Assembly: GCF_017916325.1 (NCBI RefSeq)
Contig: NC_090145.1
Span: forward strand, 67,001 to 131,000
DNA length: 64,000 nt
Direction of reading: 5' to 3'
Origin: Leishmania martiniquensis
Lineage: Eukaryota; Euglenozoa; Kinetoplastea; Trypanosomatida; Trypanosomatidae
The notes under the pieces are model-generated. The model was given only the letters and a program-made list of their open reading frames with translations. It was not told the origin of the DNA and made no database searches. A program made the translations under genes and the position numbers. Below are positions 31,749 through 41,122 of this stretch, piece by piece (position 1 is the first letter of the stretch; every line of letters starts with the position of its first letter).

Positions 31749-33173
31749 ATGTCGAAAACGCTCTACACCCTGTATGAGGCGCCGACGGGCTACGCCATCT
31801 TCAAGATTCGCGCGACGGAGGAGATCGGCGCCGCCGATTTCGCGCTGCAGAAAGAGCTGCAGGACTTCAGCACCTTCTCGCCGTGGGTGAAGCTCGTATC
31901 TTTTGCGCCGTTCGAGTCCCCTGAGAACGCGCTTGAGGACGCTGTGTGCATCTCGGAGAACCTGATCAGCACCTTCCTCAACAACTTCCTTACCACCGCC
32001 TTCGCTAAGAAGGTGGCCAAAGACGAAGCCAACTGGGAGCTCGGTGTGCAGGACCCGAAGCTGGGCAGCGCCATCCACGACGAGCTCAACATTCCGGTCC
32101 TGTGCAACGAAAGCGTAGCCGAGATTAGCCGCTGCATCCGCCTCCACGCCGAGAAGCTGCTGCCGGAGCACAGCGAGGGCGATGTTCCGCGCGCACAGTG
32201 CGGCCTCGGCCATGCGTTCTCACGTAACAAGGTGAAGTTTAACGTGCACCGCAGCGATAACATGATCATCCAGGCCTCGGCACTGATGGAGCACATGGAT
32301 AAGGGCGTGAACCTGCTGGGCATGCGGGTGAAGGAGTGGTACGGCTGGCACTTCCCCGAGCTCGCCAAGGAGGTGCCGGAGCCGCTCAAGTATGCCAGGG
32401 TGGCGCTGCTCATCGGCAACCGCAGCGCGCTCGAGGCGGCGCCGGAGGAGGATGTGAAGGCGAGGCTAGGCGACATCCTGGAGGGCGATGAAGCACTCGC
32501 GGCGCGCGTGTACGAGAAGGCTGTGACGTCGATGGGCGGTGACATGGCGGAGGTGGATTGGGATTGCATTCGCACCTTTGCGAAGCGCGTCGCCTCCCTG
32601 GGTCAGTACCGTGGGGCGCTGGCGCAGTACCTCGTGGATAAGATGATGCTGGTGGCGCCCAACCTGACGCAGCTGATGGGGCAGACCATCGGCGCCAAGC
32701 TCATCTCGAAGGCCGGCTCACTCACAAACCTCGCCAAGTCGCCTGCGAGCACCATTCAGATCCTGGGGGCGGAGAAGGCGCTGTTTCGCGCCCTGAAGAA
32801 GAAGAAGGGCAACACCCCCAAGTACGGCCTCATTTTTCACTCTTCCTTCATCCAGCGTGCAGCGAAGGAGCACCGTGGTAAGATCTCACGCTACCTTGCC
32901 AACAAGGCCGCGCTCGCATGCCGCATCGACTGCTTCATGGACGCCCCACCGACAGTCTTTGGTGAGAAGCTGCGCGATCAGGTCGAGGCGCGTCTGAGCT
33001 TCTTTGACACAGGCAACAAGCCTCCGAGCAACAAGGCAGCGATGGCTGAGGCTCTGGAGCAGTACCAGCGCATTCTTCGCAAGCGCGACCGCAAGCAGGC
33101 AGAGGAGGACGCTGAAGAGGCTCCGAAGACCAAAAAGAGCCGCAGGGTCGTGGCTTCCTCGGAGTCCGACTAA
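31749..33173 (+). CDS. NOP58: Nucleolar protein NOP58 (box C/D snoRNP core)
   Basis: 474 residues from ATG 31749. The NOP5NT domain begins at once (LYTLYEAPTGYAIFKIR, typical of NOP58 and not NOP56). It is followed by the helical coiled region and the Nop domain at ~240-400 with NLTQLMGQTIGAKLI, GSLTNLAKSPASTIQILGAEKALF and YGLIFHSSFIQRA. The lysine- and acid-rich tail (~430-474, KKSRR, SSESD) is typical of eukaryotic NOP58. With NOP56, fibrillarin and the 15.5K protein it forms the box C/D snoRNP that 2'-O-methylates rRNA in the nucleolus, a heavily used system in trypanosomatids because of their fragmented large-subunit rRNA. No damage is seen. Confidence 0.95.
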   Translation: MSKTLYTLYEAPTGYAIFKIRATEEIGAADFALQKELQDFSTFSPWVKLVSFAPFESPENALEDAVCISENLISTFLNNFLTTAFAKKVAKDEANWELGVQDPKLGSAIHDELNIPVLCNESVAEISRCIRLHAEKLLPEHSEGDVPRAQCGLGHAFSRNKVKFNVHRSDNMIIQASALMEHMDKGVNLLGMRVKEWYGWHFPELAKEVPEPLKYARVALLIGNRSALEAAPEEDVKARLGDILEGDEALAARVYEKAVTSMGGDMAEVDWDCIRTFAKRVASLGQYRGALAQYLVDKMMLVAPNLTQLMGQTIGAKLISKAGSLTNLAKSPASTIQILGAEKALFRALKKKKGNTPKYGLIFHSSFIQRAAKEHRGKISRYLANKAALACRIDCFMDAPPTVFGEKLRDQVEARLSFFDTGNKPPSNKAAMAEALEQYQRILRKRDRKQAEEDAEEAPKTKKSRRVVASSESD

Positions 33174-33577
33174 GCCGGGGCTTCGCGCACCAGTGTTGAT
33201 AAGCGTGATGCGCGCTTTAGCGTCGATCTCGCGTTCCGTCTGTGACTTCAGTCGTGAATCTCTCAGTTGCTGTCGCTTTCGTGGATGTGTGTGATGAGGA
33301 GGCTGCCATCGGCGTCCGGTGCCCGAAGCGCTGCGCCCTTTGGACGGCGGCCGAATGCGTTTGCTCGCATGCCTGCCCTTGTGTGTGTGTGTGTGTAGAT
33401 GCCAGCCTTTCTCTGTTGTGCGGAGGGCCATTGTCTCCCTCCCTCTTTGGACGGCTCATGGGTGTTGAGTGCATTGACACTTCGGTTGTCTTCGCCACGC
33501 TTTTGTATCTTTTTTTTTCGTCCTCTCGGCTCCGGAGCACATAAATTGTTTCGTCTCTATTTTCGCGCTAAGTCAAC

Positions 33578-33597
33578 CCCACGCGCTAGCGCGTGGG
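33578..33597. repeat. 20-base perfect palindrome
   Basis: CCCACGCGCTAGCGCGTGGG equals its own reverse complement. It lies about 400 bases after the NOP58 stop. Confidence 0.9.
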
Positions 33598-34111
33598 TAT
33601 CTCGAAGACACCCATCTGCGCATGAACGCTGCACACACACACCCCTCTCCCCCTCCCTCCCTTCCTCGGGGTGGGTGTGTGGGTGGGGATGTCGGCGCAG
33701 GGACGGCGCTCGTGTGCGGAGGTGTGATGTGTTCCGACGACGCTGATAAGTAATAGGCCTGCAGGACGGAGTAACACAAAAGGGAAAGAGAGAAAGAGGC
33801 CGATTACGCCACCTCACATCGGCGTCTGCTCGCACGAAAGCGCCTGTGTGTGTGGCTGTGTGTGGGTGCGTCAGCGTCTGTCTGGGCGGCTGGTTTCGCA
33901 GAAGCGCACGCCCGTCAGGTGCCGCTACCCCTTTTCTCTCTCCCTCTCAAACTTCGTCATTAAAAAAAGAAGAGCATTAACCCATTTCCTCTTTCCTCTC
34001 GCCCTTGTTAGCGAAGTGGGTTCGCGTTGCACGCAGCGTATCGCACGCTTGATGACGGGTGGGGAGGGGGGCTGTTGGGGGCAGTGGGCGCTGGCGGAAG
34101 CGACAGCGATA

Positions 34112-34133
34112 CACGTTCGTCACGGCGAACGTG
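34112..34133. repeat. Inverted repeat, 8-bp stem and 6-base loop
   Basis: CACGTTCG, loop TCACGG, CGAACGTG. A perfect stem in the NOP58 downstream spacer; function unknown. Confidence 0.7.
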
Positions 34134-34735
34134 ATGTGCTTGTGGCGCCCCCCTCTCTCCTGATTTATCCCTTCGCTCTTAATTTCTGGTCGAGTGCCCT
34201 TTTTCTAGCGTCTCACTGTTAGTGATCCGTGACCTCTGACAGGAGCGACGCCGCCGGCAAGCGCCTAGTGCATTCTATGAGCTCTTCCCCCCAGCCCCCG
34301 CTGCACTCAAACCCAGCGCCTTCCCCATGCACACGTGTTTAGGCGACCGTACTTGACGGACTTCCCCATACGACTGCCTCTCTGTGTCCCCCCACTTTGC
34401 CTCTCCTTCACTCGTTCCCCCACCCCCATTCCCCGTGAACAGACGCATACACATCATCATACACGGTTGCACAGCACCTCTGCGGTGTCCCACATTGAAA
34501 ATATATTTGCGTGTGTGTGTGTGCAAGGAGTTGTGCCAGTCTGCTTGTCGGAACACCTGCTCCCCTCCACCGAAAAGGCGCTCACAAAGACGCTGGGCCT
34601 CCTCACTCATACCCCCAACGGCGGCAGAGCGCATACGCTCTGCTTCTGAAAGAGAGGAGGAGGGCGCTTGTGTGCAGCGGATGCGCGACACCCCCTCTGC
34701 TCTTTCTCCTGAGACACTTGCGCCACCGCTTGGCG

Positions 34736-36862
34736 ATGTGGCGCACTTCGTATGCTCTCAGACTGACGTCGCTCGACGACACGAATGGCGCTACGGCAAA
34801 CGCTCCGACGGAGCAGTTGAGTGATGTCTACTTGTGCGCGTCTTCACCCCCAGTGATCGAGGAGTGGGCGGGATGGCCTTACGCGCCATATGTGGTCGCT
34901 GGCGGCATGCGGCACTACATCAACCAGCGCGGCCCCCTCCCGTGGCCTGCTTCGTCGACGTCGCCGGTGCTGCTCGCCGGCGGCACGAATATGCAAAGTA
35001 CTGGAGAGGCGTTCCCATCACCGGAGTCATCAGCGGTGCCGCCTGGCGTCATCCCCCTCAGCGCGCTCTGCCGCGCGTACGAGGCAGCAGACGAGCGCAG
35101 CGGGAGCGCCTTCCTGCAGGTTTACCCCACTGGGGCTCACGGTTTGCTGTCTCCAGAGGCCAAGGCGATGCTAGCCGGGTGCACCATGTTCGTGCTGCGG
35201 TCGAGACTGTCGCACCTGCTACGCCTCCTCCCACATGGGCACTGCAATGAAGGTGAAGATGACTTGGACATGAGCGCGGTGGCGGTGCTGAGTCAGTATT
35301 GCTGTGCATCCAGGGCTGTGCCAGCGCCGTCGCCGAGCGCGTTGCGGTCTGCACGTGGCATGAACAACGATGGTGGTCACGCGCGCGGTCAACGGTGGGT
35401 GATTACATGGGCGGTGGAGCTTGTTGCGTGCGTGGCCGCGTCCTTGAAGGCCGCTGGAATGCCACTGCGCGTGAGCGACTGTGGTCAAGTCATCAGGACT
35501 TCGCTGCACTTCGGCCTCGGCGCAAAGCTGCAGCGCGATGCGGCTGCTGAGGATGATGGGAGCGCTATGGCATCCTCTACAGCACACACGCCAGCCACGG
35601 GGAGGTGCCCCTGCTACGCTGCGCTGTCCGTGCAGCTCATTGAGTGCGCACTCGCACCCTCGCATCCGCTTGACGTCTGCCAAGCTGTCGATCTCACGAG
35701 GTTTATGTACGTCAGTCACGTTCACCCTGCGCAAGCGCACGCGGAAGACGGCACAGAGGCGTACCAGCGGCTTATTGGGTTAGCAAGTCGAGTCAGCGAC
35801 CCACTGCAGCTGCCATCGGCACAAGGTGCTTGGGAGGAGGCACTGCAGTCGTATCAGTCAAGCGCCGTCAGTGCGCAAAGGGGGGTGCTGTTTGTGCTGA
35901 CGCACGATGTGTCGGCGCAGTCGGGGCCGGCCGCTCTTCTTCCCTTAACTGCGCGCGAAGAGCGAAGCCGCGCTCACGCCGCTGAGAAGCTGCACACCCT
36001 TGTGCTGCCACCGGCATTGCGTGACTACATCTTCGCTTCTCTCCGTGTGCGGAGTGCGCCAGCGTACTTCAACCACGTCCTTCTATGCCACGCCTGGTCT
36101 TCTGATGACGCGGCTGCCGAGGCCCACGCACGCCGCTGGGCAGACAGGCTCGCAAACGATGAGGCTCTGGCGCCTGCACGCGTTGCCGTGGAGTGGAGGG
36201 CGTCTCTGCGCGACGCAGCGCCATATGACTGTGTGTTTGTGACCTCCAACGTCGGTGCAGGCCAGACACTGGCACCGACGCCGCTGCAGTGGGTTCTTTA
36301 CACTGCCCGCCGTCAGCTCGTCATTGCAGTCGCCAACCGGTCGCAGACTGTGCTGACAGGGCGGCGACTGGGACTCGGCCGCGCGGCTGCAGCGGCGACC
36401 AACGGGACTAATCTCTTTTCGATATCTGCGCTTCGGGCATTGGCAGAGCAGTGTGTCAAAGCACTCCCCATCGCTCGTGGCCTGCTGGGCTGGCACTGTC
36501 CCTGGCCGGTACCGTCGTGTGTGCAGAGCACGACCAGCGGCGCTGCAGTCCCGTCCGCCGCTGCGGTAGAGGAGGTCTTGTGGGCGCTGCGTATGCTGGG
36601 CAAGCTACGGTGGAGAGCAGCGCTGTTGTACGAGGCAGCTGGGGACTTGGCCGAGCAGCACCGACAGCTGCGAGCCTTGCGAGACGACGTGCAGCGCTGG
36701 TCGTCGCGTCGACGCGCGCGAGCCCTGGCGGCGGATGGTGTCACCCTAGCATCTGGGAATGCTGCCTGCACGTCCACCCTGGAGGACATTGTGTGCCACG
36801 TAGACGATGGCGACTGGAGCGTGCTGATCAAGGAGCTATCGAGCATGTTACCGCCTGCGTAG
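34736..36862 (+). CDS. Large kinetoplastid orphan protein, unknown function
   Basis: 708 residues from ATG 34736, in a frame open well upstream but without an earlier ATG. It is globular-looking, rich in Ala, Leu, Arg and His, with no signal peptide, membrane span or long coiled coil. The N-terminus (MWRTSYALRLTSL) could be a weak mitochondrial signal. Residues ~497-535 read YDCVFVTSNVGAG...LQWVLYTARRQLVIAVANRS. This faintly recalls the last two motifs of SF1 helicases (a 'D.V..S.V' strand, then 'A.TRAR..L.I.GN'), but no Walker A or B motif is visible, so helicase activity is not supported. The long, consistently GC-rich frame supports a real gene. I do not recognise it. Confidence 0.7.
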   Translation: MWRTSYALRLTSLDDTNGATANAPTEQLSDVYLCASSPPVIEEWAGWPYAPYVVAGGMRHYINQRGPLPWPASSTSPVLLAGGTNMQSTGEAFPSPESSAVPPGVIPLSALCRAYEAADERSGSAFLQVYPTGAHGLLSPEAKAMLAGCTMFVLRSRLSHLLRLLPHGHCNEGEDDLDMSAVAVLSQYCCASRAVPAPSPSALRSARGMNNDGGHARGQRWVITWAVELVACVAASLKAAGMPLRVSDCGQVIRTSLHFGLGAKLQRDAAAEDDGSAMASSTAHTPATGRCPCYAALSVQLIECALAPSHPLDVCQAVDLTRFMYVSHVHPAQAHAEDGTEAYQRLIGLASRVSDPLQLPSAQGAWEEALQSYQSSAVSAQRGVLFVLTHDVSAQSGPAALLPLTAREERSRAHAAEKLHTLVLPPALRDYIFASLRVRSAPAYFNHVLLCHAWSSDDAAAEAHARRWADRLANDEALAPARVAVEWRASLRDAAPYDCVFVTSNVGAGQTLAPTPLQWVLYTARRQLVIAVANRSQTVLTGRRLGLGRAAAAATNGTNLFSISALRALAEQCVKALPIARGLLGWHCPWPVPSCVQSTTSGAAVPSAAAVEEVLWALRMLGKLRWRAALLYEAAGDLAEQHRQLRALRDDVQRWSSRRRARALAADGVTLASGNAACTSTLEDIVCHVDDGDWSVLIKELSSMLPPA

Positions 36863-37669
36863 CAGTGCCGGCGCATTATCGTGGCGGCATGCGCTTTCGC
36901 ACACCTGTGCAATGACGACGGCACCTCCCGCAACGTCTTTGCCTGCTTCCATTTATCGACGCAGCGAAGCCTGCAGTTACCACGGCACTCATCGCCTACA
37001 TGAGGTGAGCAGTACATGATCACCTCACCCATGACCCGCCTTTCCTCTCCCTCTGTCTCCTCTGTTCCTCCCCCCTCTCGTCCACTTCGGCGGTTTTTGC
37101 CTGCAACGCCCACCACCGCGCTGGTGGGCTTCTGCACATGTGCTACGCACATGCTGCGGATGCTCCGCCTCGTCTTCCCGCAGCATCGCCTCTCTGTACT
37201 CCACCGCTCTCCCGCTCTGCTTTCTGTTTTTCCCCCTTTTTGCTGCGGCCCTCACCACGGGTGCTCTCGTTTAGCTCCGCCCAATACCCCACTGGCCCAC
37301 TCGCCCTCGCCTGCCGTCATCTCCCCCCTCTCCCCTAACAGACACACACACAAACACACTCTGTTCCTCGGCAGACATAAGGACCTGTCTATTACTCACT
37401 CGCCCCCCTCCTTTCCGACGCCACAAGTGTCTCCATCAGCACGACTACTGCCATCGAGCTCAAAGATAACTCGCAGTAACCGTGGCAGCAAAGGGAAGCC
37501 GCATCTGCAGGCGCCCTTACGGACACTTCTACTCCCCCCCACCCCTCAGCGAGCTTTCCCTCTCTCGTTGAAGGCCTTTTCCCTTCCCCATTCTTGGATT
37601 CGCTGCGCTTCACTCGGCCCTTTTCGTTTTCCTCTCTTCACATCGGACGATCGCTTCTCGCGGCTTGCG
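36863..37669. other. Spacer, no gene recognised
   Basis: About 0.8 kb, strongly CT-rich from 37040 onward, as expected for the 3' UTR and splice region before the membrane-protein gene. The exact acceptor is not clear. Confidence 0.5.
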
Positions 37670-38524
37670 ATGACCCGAAAACGGGCTGCGGCCGCACTCC
37701 TTGTGGCGGTGTTGGTGATGCTGATCGCAGCGAGTGCCGCGGCGCAGACGGGCCAGACGTGTGGTGTCACACCAAACCCGTTGGCCAACGTCGACTACAG
37801 CGACGCAGCGGTGCGGGCCTGCGTTGTTTCCCGGTGCATGACGACGCTGAGTATCGCGCCCACCTTGACGACAAATGGGTATTGCGACGGGGTGGCCACC
37901 CTGGAGTCATCTGTGCCGTGTGCGACGTTGGAAAAGGGCTACAACGCATATTACGCGTGCCTCGTGCGTGCGCTAAATGGCACGACGATGCCCGGCCTCG
38001 GCGCTTTCGGCACGGAGGCCCAAAAACTTTTCGCCACCCCTGGCTTCCCGTACCACCTCTCTCCTCTCAGCTGCTACGCGTGCAACCACTTTCGCCTAAC
38101 CGTGTTCCCGGTGCTGGGAAGCAGCTGCTCGAACTGGACCTGCGCCTCTGTCTCCTCTCAGAGCCCGTCTGCGGCAGCTTATGGCCAGCCTGATGAGGGC
38201 TACAACTACCGCCTGTGCAGCACGGGCTGCATCACGGGCATCATGATGATCCCATTTGTGGTCCTCACGTGCGCCATCTTCTTCGCATGTGGTTGCTGCT
38301 GGCCGTCGCCGTCGCTGAAGACGACCTACAAGGCAGCGCTCCAGGAGGAAGAGGCGAAGAACATCCAGCGCTCTGAAGATGACGACGGCCCGCAATATCG
38401 GGCGGTCTTCGACTACGATATTGCTCACGAGCCGGCGCCGGTCCGATATCAGGGGCGCCACCCCGAAGTGGCCGAGGATCGCTCGCCGAGCGAGCAAGTA
38501 TCTGCGGTGCGCAGACACACATAG
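37670..38524 (+). CDS. Type I membrane protein with Cys-rich ectodomain, unknown function
   Basis: 284 residues from ATG 37670. A classical signal peptide (basic start, then LLVAVLVMLIAASAAAQ) is followed by an ectodomain of ~165 residues with about a dozen cysteines and two N-glycosylation sequons (NGT, NWT). One membrane span lies at ~187-210 (ITGIMMIPFVVLTCAIFFACGCC). The acidic/basic cytosolic tail of ~74 residues contains FDYDI and QYRAVF, where a tyrosine-type sorting signal could lie. The CGCC at the membrane boundary could be palmitoylated. Topology suggests a surface or endomembrane protein. I do not recognise a family. Confidence 0.82.
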   Translation: MTRKRAAAALLVAVLVMLIAASAAAQTGQTCGVTPNPLANVDYSDAAVRACVVSRCMTTLSIAPTLTTNGYCDGVATLESSVPCATLEKGYNAYYACLVRALNGTTMPGLGAFGTEAQKLFATPGFPYHLSPLSCYACNHFRLTVFPVLGSSCSNWTCASVSSQSPSAAAYGQPDEGYNYRLCSTGCITGIMMIPFVVLTCAIFFACGCCWPSPSLKTTYKAALQEEEAKNIQRSEDDDGPQYRAVFDYDIAHEPAPVRYQGRHPEVAEDRSPSEQVSAVRRHT

Positions 38525-41122
38525 CCCGCGTGGCCACCCTTCTGGGCCGAACCTGAAGCTCGCGCGTGCGTGTGCGAGAAAGAGTTACAGGAAAGAACGA
38601 GGCCAGGTGGCTCACAGAAAGCAGGAGAGGCAGTCGGCGTTGCGAAATGCGCCGAGGTCCGCCTTCCCTTCCCCCACCCCCATATACGCCCAGCAGAGAG
38701 CACCGCCAGAGCGGCTCCACGCATACTGGTAAGTAGCAAGCACGCATGCTCACCGAGGTGTGGGTGGCTTAATTGGAGGGGGGTGTCCGCACCGATCAGT
38801 CGCCTCGCCCCCTTTAGTTCTTGACATCACACAGACACAGATGCTAGTGGCCTCGCCGACACAGGCTGCACGTTGGTGTGCGCATGCAGATCTTCGTCTG
38901 CGCGTACGTGCGCGGCTTCGATAACCTCGCATCCATCCTGTGTCGCTGTCCCCGTTGCTCTCTTACTATCCCGCGTCCTTCGCGGCGTGGGTGTCTCCTC
39001 CTCTTCCTTCACGGATGCCGATTCGACCGTTATGTGTGCCTCTTCTTGCTTCTCCGATTTATCTTCTGCCCTCGACCACCCATCGCCCGCCACCCTCCTC
39101 CGGCACATGCACACACATACATATATGTGTATTTATGTACATGTATGTGTGTATTTATATATTTATATTCTTTACTTTCATCTGTCTCTCTCTCTGTCTG
39201 TCTCTGTGTGTGTGTGTGTACGCGTGCTGCTCGCGTTTGTTGCGTTCTTAACAACCGATTCTTTTTCTTTTTTTTTTCATCAGCCCACGCGAGTCGCTTC
39301 TTCATCCCTCCGTCCCTTCTCGCTGCATTCGCTCATTGTCTGCGCGCCTGTGTGCGTTGGCGCGTGTGCGGTACCGCATACCTCATACAAATCATTGTCG
39401 TCTGCGCTGTGACCGTGTCTCCTCTTCCCTTTTTTTCTTCGCTCTTGTCATGCTCGCTGAGAGCTTCTTTGGTGCATGCCTACGCCACCATTACCACCCG
39501 CGGCTCACCAAACATGTGTGTACGAACAACTGTGCATGATGGGCGACCGCCGACATGCGATCTGCCATCGTAGAGAGGTGCTGTCTTGTCGACGATACGC
39601 TGCCCCCCTCCCTTCCCTCGCGTGAACCAGTGGAGAGCGAAGGCGAAGAAACAAACATGGACGGGACGAGGAGAGGGGCGATAAGCAGTTTGTGCTCGGC
39701 GGCTCTCCTGCGCGATGACCACTGCAAGGCTATGCGTACTGCGCTGGTGTCATGAAGGAGGAGAGCCGACGACGCCCCGCATCAGCTTTACGCGCCTTTC
39801 TGCTCGATGTCATCGAATTAATGAAACCATTGAAAGTGACTAGCGAATTGCATCGAAGAGACGCTGCAGCAGCGGCACTATGCTGGCAAGTAAGGGTCGC
39901 ACACTGGTGTGCACCTCTTCCCCTCCACCCACGCCTCTCTCGCGCGCCTTACCGCGCATACGGACCTCCTCAGCACCTCTGCCGCTCCCCCCTCCCTCTA
40001 CCTCCCTGCACGATTGACTTGAATCGTTGGGCGCGGCTTCTTCCGCTCAAACAGCTTTGCGCGTGGCACCCTCGCCCCCCCTCCCCTCCGTACTGCACAC
40101 ACATCCTCCGGCACACCGCCCCCCCGCCAATACCCCTTTCATTGCACCGGCGCCTTTTTTCCGCACTCTTCTTGGAGCCTCTCGGCGCCGTGCAGGAGTG
40201 AGCACGCGTACAAATCCGCTCCCCACATCCCGAGCATCACCACTCCGCGCAACGCGCACCTCCCTGTCCATCTCTCTTCTTCGAACGGGTGCATTTCGAC
40301 AAGGAGCGACGGCATCAGATCGGCTCATCGGCTCTTCACCTCCTCCGCGGGAGAACGAGGGAGTGACGGTCACCACAATCGCGTGGACGGAATCGCCGCG
40401 CGCCCAGAGCAAGTAGTGGTCATCTCTGAACACCATCTCTGCGTTTAAGCTTCATCTACGTCATCGTCGTCGTCATCCTCGTCGTTTACGGGTGCTCGTT
40501 GGCAGCCCTTTCCGCCCCCCCTCTCTCTCTCTTTCCCTTTGTTTGCGCGCTTAGCACCACCACTTGCCATACAGTGACCGTCGCACCCGTATAGGCAGTC
40601 CCCCCCCCCTACCCAACCCCCATCCGTTCTCCCTCATCGAGCCGCTACGTTTCGAAGCGCCATTGCTGCACACCACACGAACCGTTACCCCGTGTACGTC
40701 CATCTTAGCCTCACTTGCAGTAGTGCCTTCATCCCGTCGCGTTGCTGGTGTGTCTCTATCCTTCATTGTCATTCGCCCCCGCTCCCCTCCTCTTTCACCG
40801 TTTCGGCTCTGTTCGCCAGGGCGTGCGCGGGCTCCGTTTTCCTTGACATTGGTCCCCTGTGCTTTTCTTGTGCGCGTGTGCGCGTGCCTTTCGCTTCGCC
40901 GCTCTGCGCGCGCGCGTTCCGGCCTGTCTGCACGTGTCTTGCCATAGCGTCAACTCAGTATCCTCTGGCATCATTGATCACGTTGCTCTTCCTCCTCTCG
41001 CGCGCCTCGCTGCATCTACGTTTATTTCTTTTTTTTTCTCTTCTGTCGTCGTCGTCGTCGTGAGGCCACCGCAAGCCCGTGCTGGTGGAAAGCGGCCCGC
41101 ACTTCTGAACTGTGCCGCCATC
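38525..41122. other. 2.6 kb spacer, no gene recognised
   Basis: Contains an AT/GT-rich tract at about 39112-39170, T-runs, and CT-rich DNA from 39900 to 41060 with GTC triplet runs at about 40460-40490 and 41045-41062. No convincing coding frame is seen. Confidence 0.55.
41063..41064 (+). promoter_or_regulatory. Probable spliced-leader acceptor AG for amastin-like gene 1
   Basis: A T/CT tract plus (GTC)n at about 41020-41060 is followed by GTGAG, about 60 bases before ATG 41123. Inferred. Confidence 0.45.

Larger units (their letters stand above)
33174..34735. other. Spacer with several inverted repeats, no gene recognised
   Basis: About 1.6 kb, containing a 20-base perfect palindrome at 33578-33597, a CA/GT-arm hairpin at 33636-33681, an 8-bp-stem hairpin at 34112-34133, and GT runs. 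The region at about 34370-34470 is CT-rich. No coding frame is convincing. Confidence 0.55.
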
